From the NCBI RefSeq assembly GCF_036688685.1, contig NZ_JAQQPS010000001.1:124001-188000 (forward strand): a DNA stretch of 64,000 nucleotides, in the 5' to 3' direction. Every line of letters starts with the position of its first letter. The first letter of the stretch is position 1. Origin of the DNA: JALYUM01 sp036688685. GTDB lineage: Bacteria; Pseudomonadota; Gammaproteobacteria; Burkholderiales; Burkholderiaceae_D. Below are positions 8,759 to 16,139 of the stretch, one piece after another. Made by a program: the position numbers and the translations under genes. The notes beneath the pieces are model-generated. The model did no database searches, was not told the origin of the DNA, and worked only from the letters and a program-made list of their open reading frames with translations.

Positions 8759-9108
8759 GGGGCCGCCGGCAGCAGAGCCAGCACGGTTTCGGACGGACGG
8801 CACAGGCGCACCGTGTCGCCGATGACCACCAGCGGGCGGTTGATCAGGATCGGGTGCGCCAGCATGGCCTCGACCAGCGCGTCGTCCGACGCGCCGGCCA
8901 AACCCAGCTCGTCGTAGATGGCCTGCTTTTCGCGCACGATGGCGCGCACCGGCAGGCCGGACCGGGCGATCAGGTCCAGCAGCGTGGCGCGATCGGGCGG
9001 CGTTTTCAGGTATTCGATGATGGTCGGCTCAATGCCGGCTTCGCGAATGAACGCCAGGGTGTTCCTCGACGTGCCGCAGGCGGGGTTATGGTAGATGGTG
9101 ACGTTCAT
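8755..9108 (-). CDS. arsC: Arsenate reductase, glutaredoxin-coupled
   Basis: A 117-residue ArsC of the plasmid R773 type, which reduces arsenate to arsenite using glutathione and glutaredoxin. The active Cys is in the N-terminal HNPACGTSRNTL loop (Cys11), and HPILINRP, with the arsenate-binding Arg, is present. Length is slightly shorter than R773 ArsC (141) because the C-terminal tail is short. It lies 12 bases after arsB and overlaps arsH by four bases. Confidence 0.95.
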   Translation of the reverse strand: MNVTIYHNPACGTSRNTLAFIREAGIEPTIIEYLKTPPDRATLLDLIARSGLPVRAIVREKQAIYDELGLAGASDDALVEAMLAHPILINRPLVVIGDTVRLCRPSETVLALLPAAP

Positions 9109-9120
9109 GGAGCATCCTTA

Positions 9121-10401
9121 TCAAGAGAGGCGCAGGGCAAGGGCGGCGAGCGTGAGCAGCAGCACCGGGAGCGTCAGCACAATGCCGACGCGGAAGTAGT
9201 AAGACCAGGAAATGCGGATATCGTTTGCGGCCAGCACGTGCAGCCACAGCAGCGTTGCCAGGCTGCCGATCGGCGTGATTTTCGGCCCCAGGTCGCTGCC
9301 GATGACGTTCGCGTACACCATCGCCTCGCGCACAGCGCCATGCGTCGTGGTGGCGTCGATCGACAGTGCGCCGATCAATACAGTCGGCAGGTTGTTCATC
9401 ACCGACGACAGCGCGGCCGTCAACAGGCCGGTGCCCATGGCCGCGCCCCAGACGCCGTATTGCGCGCACCAGTCCAGCGCCTGGGTGACGTACCCGGTCA
9501 GGCCGGCATTGCGCAGGCCGTAGACGACCAGGTACATCCCGAGCGAAAAGATCACGATCTGCCACGGCGCGTCGGCCATCACCTGGCGCACGGCGATGCG
9601 GTGCCCGCGCGCCGCCGCCAGCAGCAGCAGGACGGCGCCGACGGCTGCCACCGCGCTGATCGGCACGCCGAGCGGCTCGATCCAGAAGAAGCCGACCAGC
9701 AGCAGCGCCAGTACGCCGAAGCCGGTATAAAAGGTGGGCGCGTCGTGGATGGCCACGCGCGGATCGCGCAACTGGGCCAGCTCGTAGGTGGGCGGCAGGT
9801 CGCGCCCAAAGTACCAGAGCAGCACGCCCAGCGTGGCCAGCACCGCCACCACGTTGACCGGCGCCATTACGGCCGCGTAGCGGGCGAAGCTGATTTTAAA
9901 ATAGTCGGCCGAGACGATGTTGACCAGGTTCGACACCACCAGCGGCAGGCTGGCGGTGTCGGCGATGAAGCCGGCCGCCATCACGTAGGCCAGCGTGGCT
10001 TTCGCCGAAAATTTCAATTCGCGCAGCATGGCGATCACGATCGGCGTGAGGATCAGCGCCGCACCGTCATTGGCAAAAATTGCCGAAACCACCGCGCCGA
10101 ATAACACTAGCAGCACGAACAGGCGGGTGCCATGGCCGCCACCCCAGCGCGCCACATGCAGCGCGGCCCACTCGAACAGGCCGGCCTTGTCGAGCAGCAG
10201 GCTGATGACGATCAGCGCGACGAAGGTGCCGGTGGCGTTCCAGATGATGTGCCAGACCACCGGGATGTCGGCCAGCGAGATGACGCCGGCCAGCAGCGCG
10301 ACGCCGGCGCCGGCGGCGGCGCTCCAGCCGATGCCCAGCCCGCGCGGCTGCCAGATCACCAGGGTAAGGGTGACGGCGAAGATGAGGAAAGCGATCAGCA
10401 T
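9121..10401 (-). CDS. arsB: Arsenite efflux transporter ArsB
   Basis: A 426-residue polytopic membrane protein of the ArsB (ion transporter) family, not ACR3. It exports arsenite or antimonite driven by the proton gradient, or by ATP if ArsA is present; no arsA is seen here. About 11-12 hydrophobic helices are evident. Family landmarks include IFANDGAALILTPIV near residue 115 and VMNNLPTVLIG near residue 335. The start ATG overlaps the end of arsR by seven bases, indicating translational coupling. Confidence 0.95.
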   Translation of the reverse strand: MLIAFLIFAVTLTLVIWQPRGLGIGWSAAAGAGVALLAGVISLADIPVVWHIIWNATGTFVALIVISLLLDKAGLFEWAALHVARWGGGHGTRLFVLLVLFGAVVSAIFANDGAALILTPIVIAMLRELKFSAKATLAYVMAAGFIADTASLPLVVSNLVNIVSADYFKISFARYAAVMAPVNVVAVLATLGVLLWYFGRDLPPTYELAQLRDPRVAIHDAPTFYTGFGVLALLLVGFFWIEPLGVPISAVAAVGAVLLLLAAARGHRIAVRQVMADAPWQIVIFSLGMYLVVYGLRNAGLTGYVTQALDWCAQYGVWGAAMGTGLLTAALSSVMNNLPTVLIGALSIDATTTHGAVREAMVYANVIGSDLGPKITPIGSLATLLWLHVLAANDIRISWSYYFRVGIVLTLPVLLLTLAALALRLS

Positions 10402-10691
10402 GCGGCACCGCCGCAGCAGTTTGCAGTCAAAAAACCGACCAGGTCCTGCATCGTCTCGTACTGCGCCGCATACGTGATGAAGCGCCCGTTCGGGGTGGCG
10501 CGAATCAGCCCGGCGTGCACCAGTTCCTTCAGGTGAAAGGAGAGGGAGGACGGCGGCAGCCCGAGCGTGGTGGCGATGTCGCTGGCGTTCATGCCGCCGC
10601 CGGGACCGGCCTGCACCAGCAGGCGAAACACGGCCAGGCGCGATTCCTGGGCCAGGGCGGCCAGGGCCGCAATGGCCAGCGGGGTATCCAT
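10395..10691 (-). CDS. arsR: ArsR-family arsenic-responsive repressor with C-terminal Cys triad
   Basis: A 98-residue ArsR/SmtB winged-helix repressor. The start MDTPLAIAAL at 10691 has a GGAG site seven bases upstream; longer frames reach back to 10793 but run through the promoter. The recognition helix is in PSSLSFHLKELVHAGL. The classical ELCVCDL arsenic site in the DNA-binding helix is missing; instead the only cysteines are Cys92, Cys93 and Cys98 at the extreme C terminus. That arrangement resembles the Acidithiobacillus ferrooxidans-type ArsR, where a C-terminal Cys triad binds arsenite. It heads the arsRBCH operon and should repress it until arsenite binds. Confidence 0.92.
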   Translation of the reverse strand: MDTPLAIAALAALAQESRLAVFRLLVQAGPGGGMNASDIATTLGLPPSSLSFHLKELVHAGLIRATPNGRFITYAAQYETMQDLVGFLTANCCGGAAC

Positions 10692-10754
10692 ATGATGCTC
10701 CAAAGTCGTAATTTGATTCGATTGTACTGGAAACGTGGAATTCTTAAAGTGAGG

Positions 10755-10795
10755 TCGTGCGAATAGTATTTGTACAAACATAGTATGATGCACGA
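10755..10795. promoter_or_regulatory. Imperfect dyad upstream of arsR, candidate operator
   Basis: TCGTGC (10755-10760) and GCACGA (10790-10795) form outer arms; TTTGTACAAA (10769-10778) is a perfect ten-base palindrome near the centre. The dyad lies about 65-105 bases upstream of the arsR start, in the gap after the MarR gene. It may be the ArsR operator or part of the MarR-gene terminator region; no T run follows. Confidence 0.4.
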
Positions 10796-10815
10796 CGGTG
10801 TTTACAGCGTGCGCT

Positions 10816-11307
10816 TCACAGTTCGGCTAGCGGGACATTGCCGGCCTCGGCGTCGGCACCGAGCAATGTGATCAGTCGCCCCAGGTCGGTCTGCAATCGG
10901 GCCAGCGTGGCCGCATCGAGTTCACCCAGGGCGTCCGGCAGCACGCCGGCGAACGGGCCGGGCGCCTTGGTCAGTACGGCGGCGCCGGCGTCCTGCAGGT
11001 GCAGCGCGACGGTGCGCCGATCCGGCCCGTCGCGGGTGGCGGCCACCAGGTCGCGCCCGAGCAGGGCGCGCACCAGGTTGCTGGCGGTTGACTGCTTGAT
11101 GTCGAGCGTGCGCGCCAGTTCCTTGACGCCGATGCCGGGCCGCTCGCGGATGACGGACAGCGCCCAGACCTGGGCGCCGCCCACGCCGGCGGCCTGCTCG
11201 ACGTGGCGGAAATGGGTTTTGACGGCGTTGAAGACGACGCGGAACTGGCGCAGCACATGGGCCGGTGTAGCGTTGGCAATGGATGGTTTGATGGATGACG
11301 GAGACAT
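10816..11307 (-). CDS. MarR-family transcriptional regulator
   Basis: A 163-residue MarR regulator: dimerisation helices at both ends, with a winged helix in the middle (about 57-115, including ELARTLDIKQSTASNLVRAL and the wing DGPDRRTVAL). The effector is unknown. Its ATG at 11307 is only two bases from the GTG start of the divergent chloride-transporter gene, so the two genes must share promoter and operator sequence, or one start is annotated too far out. I see no clear ribosome site before this ATG, so initiation might be downstream or leaderless. Confidence 0.85.
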   Translation of the reverse strand: MSPSSIKPSIANATPAHVLRQFRVVFNAVKTHFRHVEQAAGVGGAQVWALSVIRERPGIGVKELARTLDIKQSTASNLVRALLGRDLVAATRDGPDRRTVALHLQDAGAAVLTKAPGPFAGVLPDALGELDAATLARLQTDLGRLITLLGADAEAGNVPLAEL

Positions 11308-11309
11308 AA

Positions 11310-12647
11310 GTGGATCATAGCGGAAACGGCGCGGGGCATAACATCGAAACGGCGCTGCGCCGCGAGGTCTCCGACTGGCGCTTGTGGTGGATGCGCGGCG
11401 TCGTCGTGCTCGCTGCGGTGGTGGCCGGCCTGACCATCTCGGGATTTACCTGGCTGGCCGAGCGCGCCCTCGCGCTGTTTTTCATCGGGCACACATGGAA
11501 CTGGTGGGCGCCGCTGATCTGGACGCCGCTATGCACCGCGGCCATCGTCTGGTGCACGCGCCGCATCGCCCCCGGCGCGGCCGGCTCGGGCATCCCGCAA
11601 GTGATGGCCGTGCTCGACCCCGCGATGCCGCCGGAGCGCGTCGGCCGCCTGGTTTCGCTGCGCATCTCGGCCGCGAAAATCGCGCTCACCTCCTGGGGCA
11701 TGCTGGCCGGGCTTTCTCTGGGCCGCGAAGGCCCGTCGGTGCAGATCGCCGCCGGCATCCTGCTGCAAGCCAAACGATTCATGCCGGCACGCGCCACCAT
11801 CAGCCCCCACAGCCTGCTGGTGGCCGGCGGCGCGGCCGGTATTGCCGCCGCCTTCAACACGCCGCTGGCCGGGGTCATGTTCGCCATCGAAGAACTGGCA
11901 CGCCGGCCCGAGCAACGCAGCAGTGGCCTGATCATCGCGGCCATCGTCATGGCCGGCGTGATCGCCGTCTCGGTGCACGGCAATGGCACCTACTTCGGCA
12001 TCATCCACGGCGTCGCCATCGATACCCGTTTGCTGCTGCCGGGTGTGATGGTGGCGCTGTCTGCCGGCGCCGCCGGCGGGCTGTTTTCGCGCCTGCTGCT
12101 GGCGTCCCTGAACGGCACCGGCATGGATGCCTTCAGCCGCTTGCGCCTGGCGCGTCCGGTCCTGTTCGCGGGGGTGTGCGGCATGCTGGTCGCTGTCATC
12201 GGCGTGGTCAGCAACGGCGCCACCTTCGGCAGCGGCTACGCCTCGACCCGCACGATGGTCGATGGCGCGGCCGGCATCCCGCCGATCTATGCGCTATTAA
12301 AATTCCTGGCCACGTGGCTGACCACCTGGTCGGGTGCGCCGGCCGGTATCTTCGCGCCCTCGCTGGCCATTGGCGCGGCGATCGGCAACGACATCGCCAT
12401 GCTGATGGCGCACACCCAGGTGCCGGCGCTGATCGCGCTGGGCATGGTGGGCTTTCTGGCGGCCGTCACGCAGGCGCCGCTGACGTCGTTCATCATCGTC
12501 ATGGAAATGGTTGACGGCCACGCGATGGTGCTTAGCTTGATGGCTTGCGCGCTGGTGGCCACCGTGATCGCCCGCATCATCAGCCCGCCTCTGTATCCGG
12601 GTCTCGCGGCCTTGCAGCTACCCCGGGTCAGCTCAGCCAAGGCGTAG
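11310..12647 (+). CDS. ClC-family chloride channel / H+-Cl- antiporter
   Basis: A 445-residue ClC protein. The selectivity-filter motifs are present: GSGIPQ (about residue 92), GREGPSVQ (about 138) with the gating glutamate that makes most bacterial members Cl-/H+ exchangers, and GIFAPSLAIGA (about 350). There is no C-terminal CBS domain. The start is a GTG with a GGAG site about seven bases upstream. Its 3' end overlaps the convergent LysR gene by 15 bases. A role in acid tolerance or anion balance is likely from family knowledge; control by the adjacent MarR protein is inference. Confidence 0.93.
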   Translation: MDHSGNGAGHNIETALRREVSDWRLWWMRGVVVLAAVVAGLTISGFTWLAERALALFFIGHTWNWWAPLIWTPLCTAAIVWCTRRIAPGAAGSGIPQVMAVLDPAMPPERVGRLVSLRISAAKIALTSWGMLAGLSLGREGPSVQIAAGILLQAKRFMPARATISPHSLLVAGGAAGIAAAFNTPLAGVMFAIEELARRPEQRSSGLIIAAIVMAGVIAVSVHGNGTYFGIIHGVAIDTRLLLPGVMVALSAGAAGGLFSRLLLASLNGTGMDAFSRLRLARPVLFAGVCGMLVAVIGVVSNGATFGSGYASTRTMVDGAAGIPPIYALLKFLATWLTTWSGAPAGIFAPSLAIGAAIGNDIAMLMAHTQVPALIALGMVGFLAAVTQAPLTSFIIVMEMVDGHAMVLSLMACALVATVIARIISPPLYPGLAALQLPRVSSAKA

Positions 12648-13544
12648 GCCGGGGGTATCGGCGAACAGGTCGGCCACCCACTCGACGAACACGCGCACCT
12701 TGGCCGACAGGTGCCGGTTCTGCGGGTAGACCACATTGATCGGCAGCGGCGACGTGACCCAGTCCGACATCAGTGCCACCAGCGCGCCGTTGGCGATGTG
12801 GCGGTCGACCGCGTAGCTCGGCGCCTGCAGGATGCCCAGACCGGCCAGTCCGGCGCGCATGTAGGCCACCGAATCGTTCACCGCCAGGTTCGACGGCGTG
12901 CCGGTGACGATGGTCTCCTCGCCGCGCACGAAATCCCATTCGAAGATCTTGCCGGTCTTGGACGAGAAATAATTGATGCAGAAGTGCCCCGCCAGGTCGT
13001 TCGGATGCAGTGGCGGGTTGCGCGTGGCAAGGTACGCGGGCGCCGCGCAGGTAATGAATTGCAGCACGCCGATGCGGCGCGCGACCAAATTCGAATCGGG
13101 CAGGATGCCGCCGCGGATGGCGCAGTCGACGCCTTCTTCCACCAGGTCGACCGGGCGGTCGCCGCAACCGAGTTCCAGCGCGATATCGGGATAGCGCGTA
13201 AAAAAGTCGGGCAGGGCGGGGATGATGATGTCGGCGGCAATCGCGGTGGAACAATCGACGCGCAGGCGCCCGCGCGGGCTGGCGCGGTTGGTCGACAGGG
13301 ACTCTTCCGCTTCGCGCACGTCTGACAGGATTTGCAGGCAGCGTTCATAATAGGCGGCGCCGTCGGACGTCACACTGACGTTGCGCGTGGTGCGGTGCAG
13401 CAATTTCACCGACAGCGATTTTTCCAGCGCCGCCACCATGGTCGACACCGACGCTTTCGGTAACTGCATCAGGTCGGCAGCGCGTGTAAAACCGCCTGCA
13501 TCGACCACCTGCACGAACACTTCCATTGCCAGCAATTTATTCAT
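12633..13544 (-). CDS. LysR-type regulator of the RND pump locus (CeoR/BpeT-like position)
   Basis: A 303-residue LysR protein: DNA-binding domain at about 1-60 with LPKASVSTMVAALE as recognition region, and an effector domain at 88-290. I prefer the ATG at 13544 (MNKLLAMEVF), with a GAGAG site upstream, over 13556, which would cut into a perfect dyad. It is transcribed away from the lipase-like gene and the RND pump. The same order, LysR / llpE / membrane fusion protein / RND / outer-membrane factor, is known in Burkholderia as ceoR-llpE-ceoAB-opcM and bpeT-llpE-bpeEF-oprC, where the LysR protein activates the pump. Orthology here is inferred from gene order. Confidence 0.85.
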   Translation of the reverse strand: MNKLLAMEVFVQVVDAGGFTRAADLMQLPKASVSTMVAALEKSLSVKLLHRTTRNVSVTSDGAAYYERCLQILSDVREAEESLSTNRASPRGRLRVDCSTAIAADIIIPALPDFFTRYPDIALELGCGDRPVDLVEEGVDCAIRGGILPDSNLVARRIGVLQFITCAAPAYLATRNPPLHPNDLAGHFCINYFSSKTGKIFEWDFVRGEETIVTGTPSNLAVNDSVAYMRAGLAGLGILQAPSYAVDRHIANGALVALMSDWVTSPLPINVVYPQNRHLSAKVRVFVEWVADLFADTPGLRLG

Positions 13545-13554
13545 TTGTTCTCTC

Positions 13555-13576
13555 ATTGTTCATGGATCTGAACAAT
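13555..13576. promoter_or_regulatory. Perfect dyad between lysR and the pump locus, candidate LysR operator
   Basis: ATTGTTCA (13555-13562) and TGAACAAT (13569-13576) are exact reverse complements separated by six bases. The site begins 10 bases upstream of the chosen LysR start and about 110 bases before the first plus-strand gene, a good position for an autoregulating activator. LysR sites are typically interrupted dyads of about this size. Confidence 0.6.
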
Positions 13577-13686
13577 CAATTCGTCGATACCATCTTTATC
13601 ATAGCCGGTAACCCGTATAAAGTGGCATCACTGGACCAAAAGGTTCAGCCAGCGAGCCGGGACGGCACAGACGAAGGAGCAGGATC

Positions 13687-13887
13687 ATGCGTACTACACA
13701 TTTCATTCTTACTGTCGGGGCCCTGGCGCTCAGTCTCACGATGATGACGGGCATGGTCCACTCCACGCAATTCCAGCAGGCCGCGGCCGTCGAGACGAGC
13801 GGTTTTGATGCACTTGCACATGACCTGTTTGCGCATGGATTCCTGAACGCAGCTGCCAAGCCGGCGGGTGGAGTGCACGGTGAATAA
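13687..13887 (+). CDS. Small exported ORF coupled to the lipase-like gene
   Basis: A 66-residue ORF with a convincing signal peptide (basic start, hydrophobic stretch to about residue 25). An AAGGAGCAGGATC ribosome site precedes the ATG. The rest is a short Ala/His-rich segment with no recognised family. Its stop overlaps the start region of the next gene, which is in another frame. It may be a real small periplasmic peptide. Alternatively it may be the detached signal sequence of the lipase-like protein after a frameshift, since the downstream protein lacks any export signal. Confidence 0.55.
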   Translation: MRTTHFILTVGALALSLTMMTGMVHSTQFQQAAAVETSGFDALAHDLFAHGFLNAAAKPAGGVHGE

Positions 13888-14755
13888 GCCGGTCGGCGTG
13901 CCTGAACCGGTGATCCGCACGCTTGACGTGCAGGGTGCCGAAGGCCCGCTGGTGGCGCGCCTGTACAGCCTGGACGCAAGCAAGACGAAGAAGGACAGCC
14001 TGCTGGTGTTTTTTCACGCGGGTGGTTTTGTGGGCGGCGACCTCGATCAAGCCGACACCTTCCTGCGCCACCTCACCACCACCACCAGCGCCAACCAGCT
14101 GGTGCTGGCGTCGTGCTACACGCTGGCCACCAAAAAGCCGTTTCCGGCTGCCGTGGAAGATGCGCACGCCGTGCTCGCCTGGGTTCGCAAGAACAAGGCC
14201 AAGCTGGGCTGGAGCGGCAAGCGCCTGGTGGTAGCCGGCATCGAAGCGGGCGCCAACCTGGCCGCGGTGGCCAGCCTGATGGCGCGCGACCGCGGCGGCC
14301 CGGTCATCGACGGGCAGATCCTGATCATGCCGATGCTCGATCCGGGCCTGACCACCTGTTCGATGCGGGACGTGAAACTGGACGACGGCATGGTCAAAGT
14401 GGCCGATACATGCGCCGCCAGCTATCGCGGTTACCTGCCGAATGGCGCCGACCGCGCCCACCCGTATGCGTCGCCGCTGCGTTCTTCGCGGCTGCGCAAC
14501 CTGCCGCAGGCATTGATCCTGTCGGCCGAAGACGACCCATTGCGTGACGAGGCTGAACAATACGCCGCCAAATTGTCCGCAGCGGGCGTCTCCACCACGC
14601 TGCGCCGGCTTGCCCCGGCCCAGTTGCAGGAGCCGGACGCGCGCAATGAATGTGCGTGCCAGTACCTGGTACTCGACGAAATCGTGCGCTTTCTGAGCGC
14701 CTTCGATCATGCTGCAACCCCTGTGAATGTGACCATGGACGTTCCTCCCTCCTGA
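13868..14755 (+). CDS. LlpE-like alpha/beta-hydrolase-fold protein, catalytic residues missing
   Basis: A 295-residue relative of the HSL/acetyl-esterase family. The fold is recognisable: an oxyanion-hole segment HAGGF (family HGGG) near residue 50, strand and turn VVAGIEAGAN near 120, and the acid motif SAEDDPLRDEAEQY near 220. The nucleophile motif GDSAG reads GIEAG, so the catalytic Ser is Glu, and no His sits at the usual C-terminal position. It is probably not an active esterase. Start is GTG 13868 (or GTG 13880), inside the end of the small exported ORF. It occupies the place of llpE in Burkholderia ceo/bpe pump operons. Confidence 0.8.
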   Translation: MECTVNKPVGVPEPVIRTLDVQGAEGPLVARLYSLDASKTKKDSLLVFFHAGGFVGGDLDQADTFLRHLTTTTSANQLVLASCYTLATKKPFPAAVEDAHAVLAWVRKNKAKLGWSGKRLVVAGIEAGANLAAVASLMARDRGGPVIDGQILIMPMLDPGLTTCSMRDVKLDDGMVKVADTCAASYRGYLPNGADRAHPYASPLRSSRLRNLPQALILSAEDDPLRDEAEQYAAKLSAAGVSTTLRRLAPAQLQEPDARNECACQYLVLDEIVRFLSAFDHAATPVNVTMDVPPS

Positions 14756-14919
14756 TCTGATTTACTGACTTACCCTTTGCTGGTCGGCGCGCTTGCGTAG
14801 CGCGACGGCCACTCCATTGCCCGCGTATTCGTGTCCCTGGCCCTATGCCGGGGCGGGCCCCGTATTGCCGAAATTTTGCTTCCACCCTCAGATCGTTTAA
14901 AACAAAAAAGGATTCGTCC

Positions 14920-16125
14920 ATGACTACCACTTCACATTTCCGTCTATCGATTCGTCCGCTGGTTGCGGCGCTTGGCGTCGCGGGCCTGGCTGCTTTCAGC
15001 CTGGCCGGCTGTGGACCATCCAATAGCCAGGCTGCACCCCAGGCGGCGGCGCCCGCGGGCCCGCCGGTCACGGCGTCGGCCGTGGTCGAACGCAGCGTCG
15101 ACGAAACCCAGGAATTTTCCGGTCGCCTGGAAGCGGTGGAACGGGTCGACATCCGCGCCCGCGTCGGCGGCTTCATCACCTCGGTGAACTTCAAGCCGGG
15201 CAGCCTGGTGAACAAGGGCGACGTCCTGTTCGTGATCGACACCCGCCCGTTCCAGGCCGAAGCCAACCGCGCTGAATCGGCCGCCGTGTCGGCGCGCTCG
15301 AAAGCCGATCTGGCCCGTCTCGAACTGGCGCGCTCCGAAAAGCTGGTGGCCGACAAGGCCATCGCCCAGCGTGAACTCGATACTGCGGCATCGAACCTGA
15401 AGCAGCTCGATGCCGACGCCAAGGCCGCGCAAGCATCGCTGGAAACGGCGCGTCTGAACCTGGCCTACACCAAAGTCACCGCGCCGATTTCGGGCCGTGT
15501 CTCGAAGGCCGAAATCACGGCCGGCAACCTGGTCGACGCGAGCGCGATCCTCACCACCGTCATCTCGACCAAAAACATCTACGCCACCTTCGACGGTGAC
15601 GAGGCTACCTACCTGCGCGTGTCGAAGCAGGCGCACGCCGGCCAGCCGGTTGCCGTGAACGTCGGCCTGGTGGGTGAAGAAGGTTTCCCGCACGAGGGCA
15701 AACTCGAATTCGTCGACAACCAGTTAGATGCCCGCACCGGCAGCGTGCGCATGCGTGCGACCTTCGAAAACACGGACGGCAGCATGGCCCCAGGCCTGTT
15801 CGCGCGCGTGCAGATCAGCGGCGGCAAGCCGGCCAACGCCTTGCTCATTACTGACCGCGCCGTCGGCACCGACCAGAGTCGCAAGTTCGTGTACGTCGTT
15901 GACAAGGATGGCAAGGCCGAGTACCGCGCCGTTACGCTCGGCCCTGTCGTCGATGGCCTGCGCGTGGTGCGCAGCGGCTTGAAGGCCGGCGAAAAAATCG
16001 TCGTGAATGGCTTGCAACGCGTGCGTCCGGGTGCCCCGATCACGGCGCAAACCGTGCCGATGGTGGCCAGTCTGACCGGCCCGGCCAAAGACGGCGCCAA
16101 AATCGCCATGGCCGACACTAAGTAA
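14920..16125 (+). CDS. RND efflux membrane fusion (periplasmic adaptor) lipoprotein
   Basis: A 401-residue AcrA/MexE/BpeE-type adaptor linking the inner-membrane pump to the outer-membrane channel. A lipoprotein signal (LAGCG, lipidated Cys near residue 27) is followed by the lipoyl half motifs, an alpha-hairpin rich in Ala, Lys and Glu (about 105-180), beta-barrel and membrane-proximal domains. The ATG at 14920 has AAGGA upstream; the longer frame from 14845 is rejected because it places 25 non-signal residues before the lipobox. It is the first of three contiguous pump genes, 14 bases before the permease. Confidence 0.94.
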   Translation: MTTTSHFRLSIRPLVAALGVAGLAAFSLAGCGPSNSQAAPQAAAPAGPPVTASAVVERSVDETQEFSGRLEAVERVDIRARVGGFITSVNFKPGSLVNKGDVLFVIDTRPFQAEANRAESAAVSARSKADLARLELARSEKLVADKAIAQRELDTAASNLKQLDADAKAAQASLETARLNLAYTKVTAPISGRVSKAEITAGNLVDASAILTTVISTKNIYATFDGDEATYLRVSKQAHAGQPVAVNVGLVGEEGFPHEGKLEFVDNQLDARTGSVRMRATFENTDGSMAPGLFARVQISGGKPANALLITDRAVGTDQSRKFVYVVDKDGKAEYRAVTLGPVVDGLRVVRSGLKAGEKIVVNGLQRVRPGAPITAQTVPMVASLTGPAKDGAKIAMADTK

Positions 16126-16139
16126 GAAGGAACAATAAA

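Noticed and set aside
8689..10104. 471-codon plus-strand frame opposite arsC and arsB
   Set aside because: Low-complexity Arg/His/Gln-rich translation; the minus-strand ars genes are certain.
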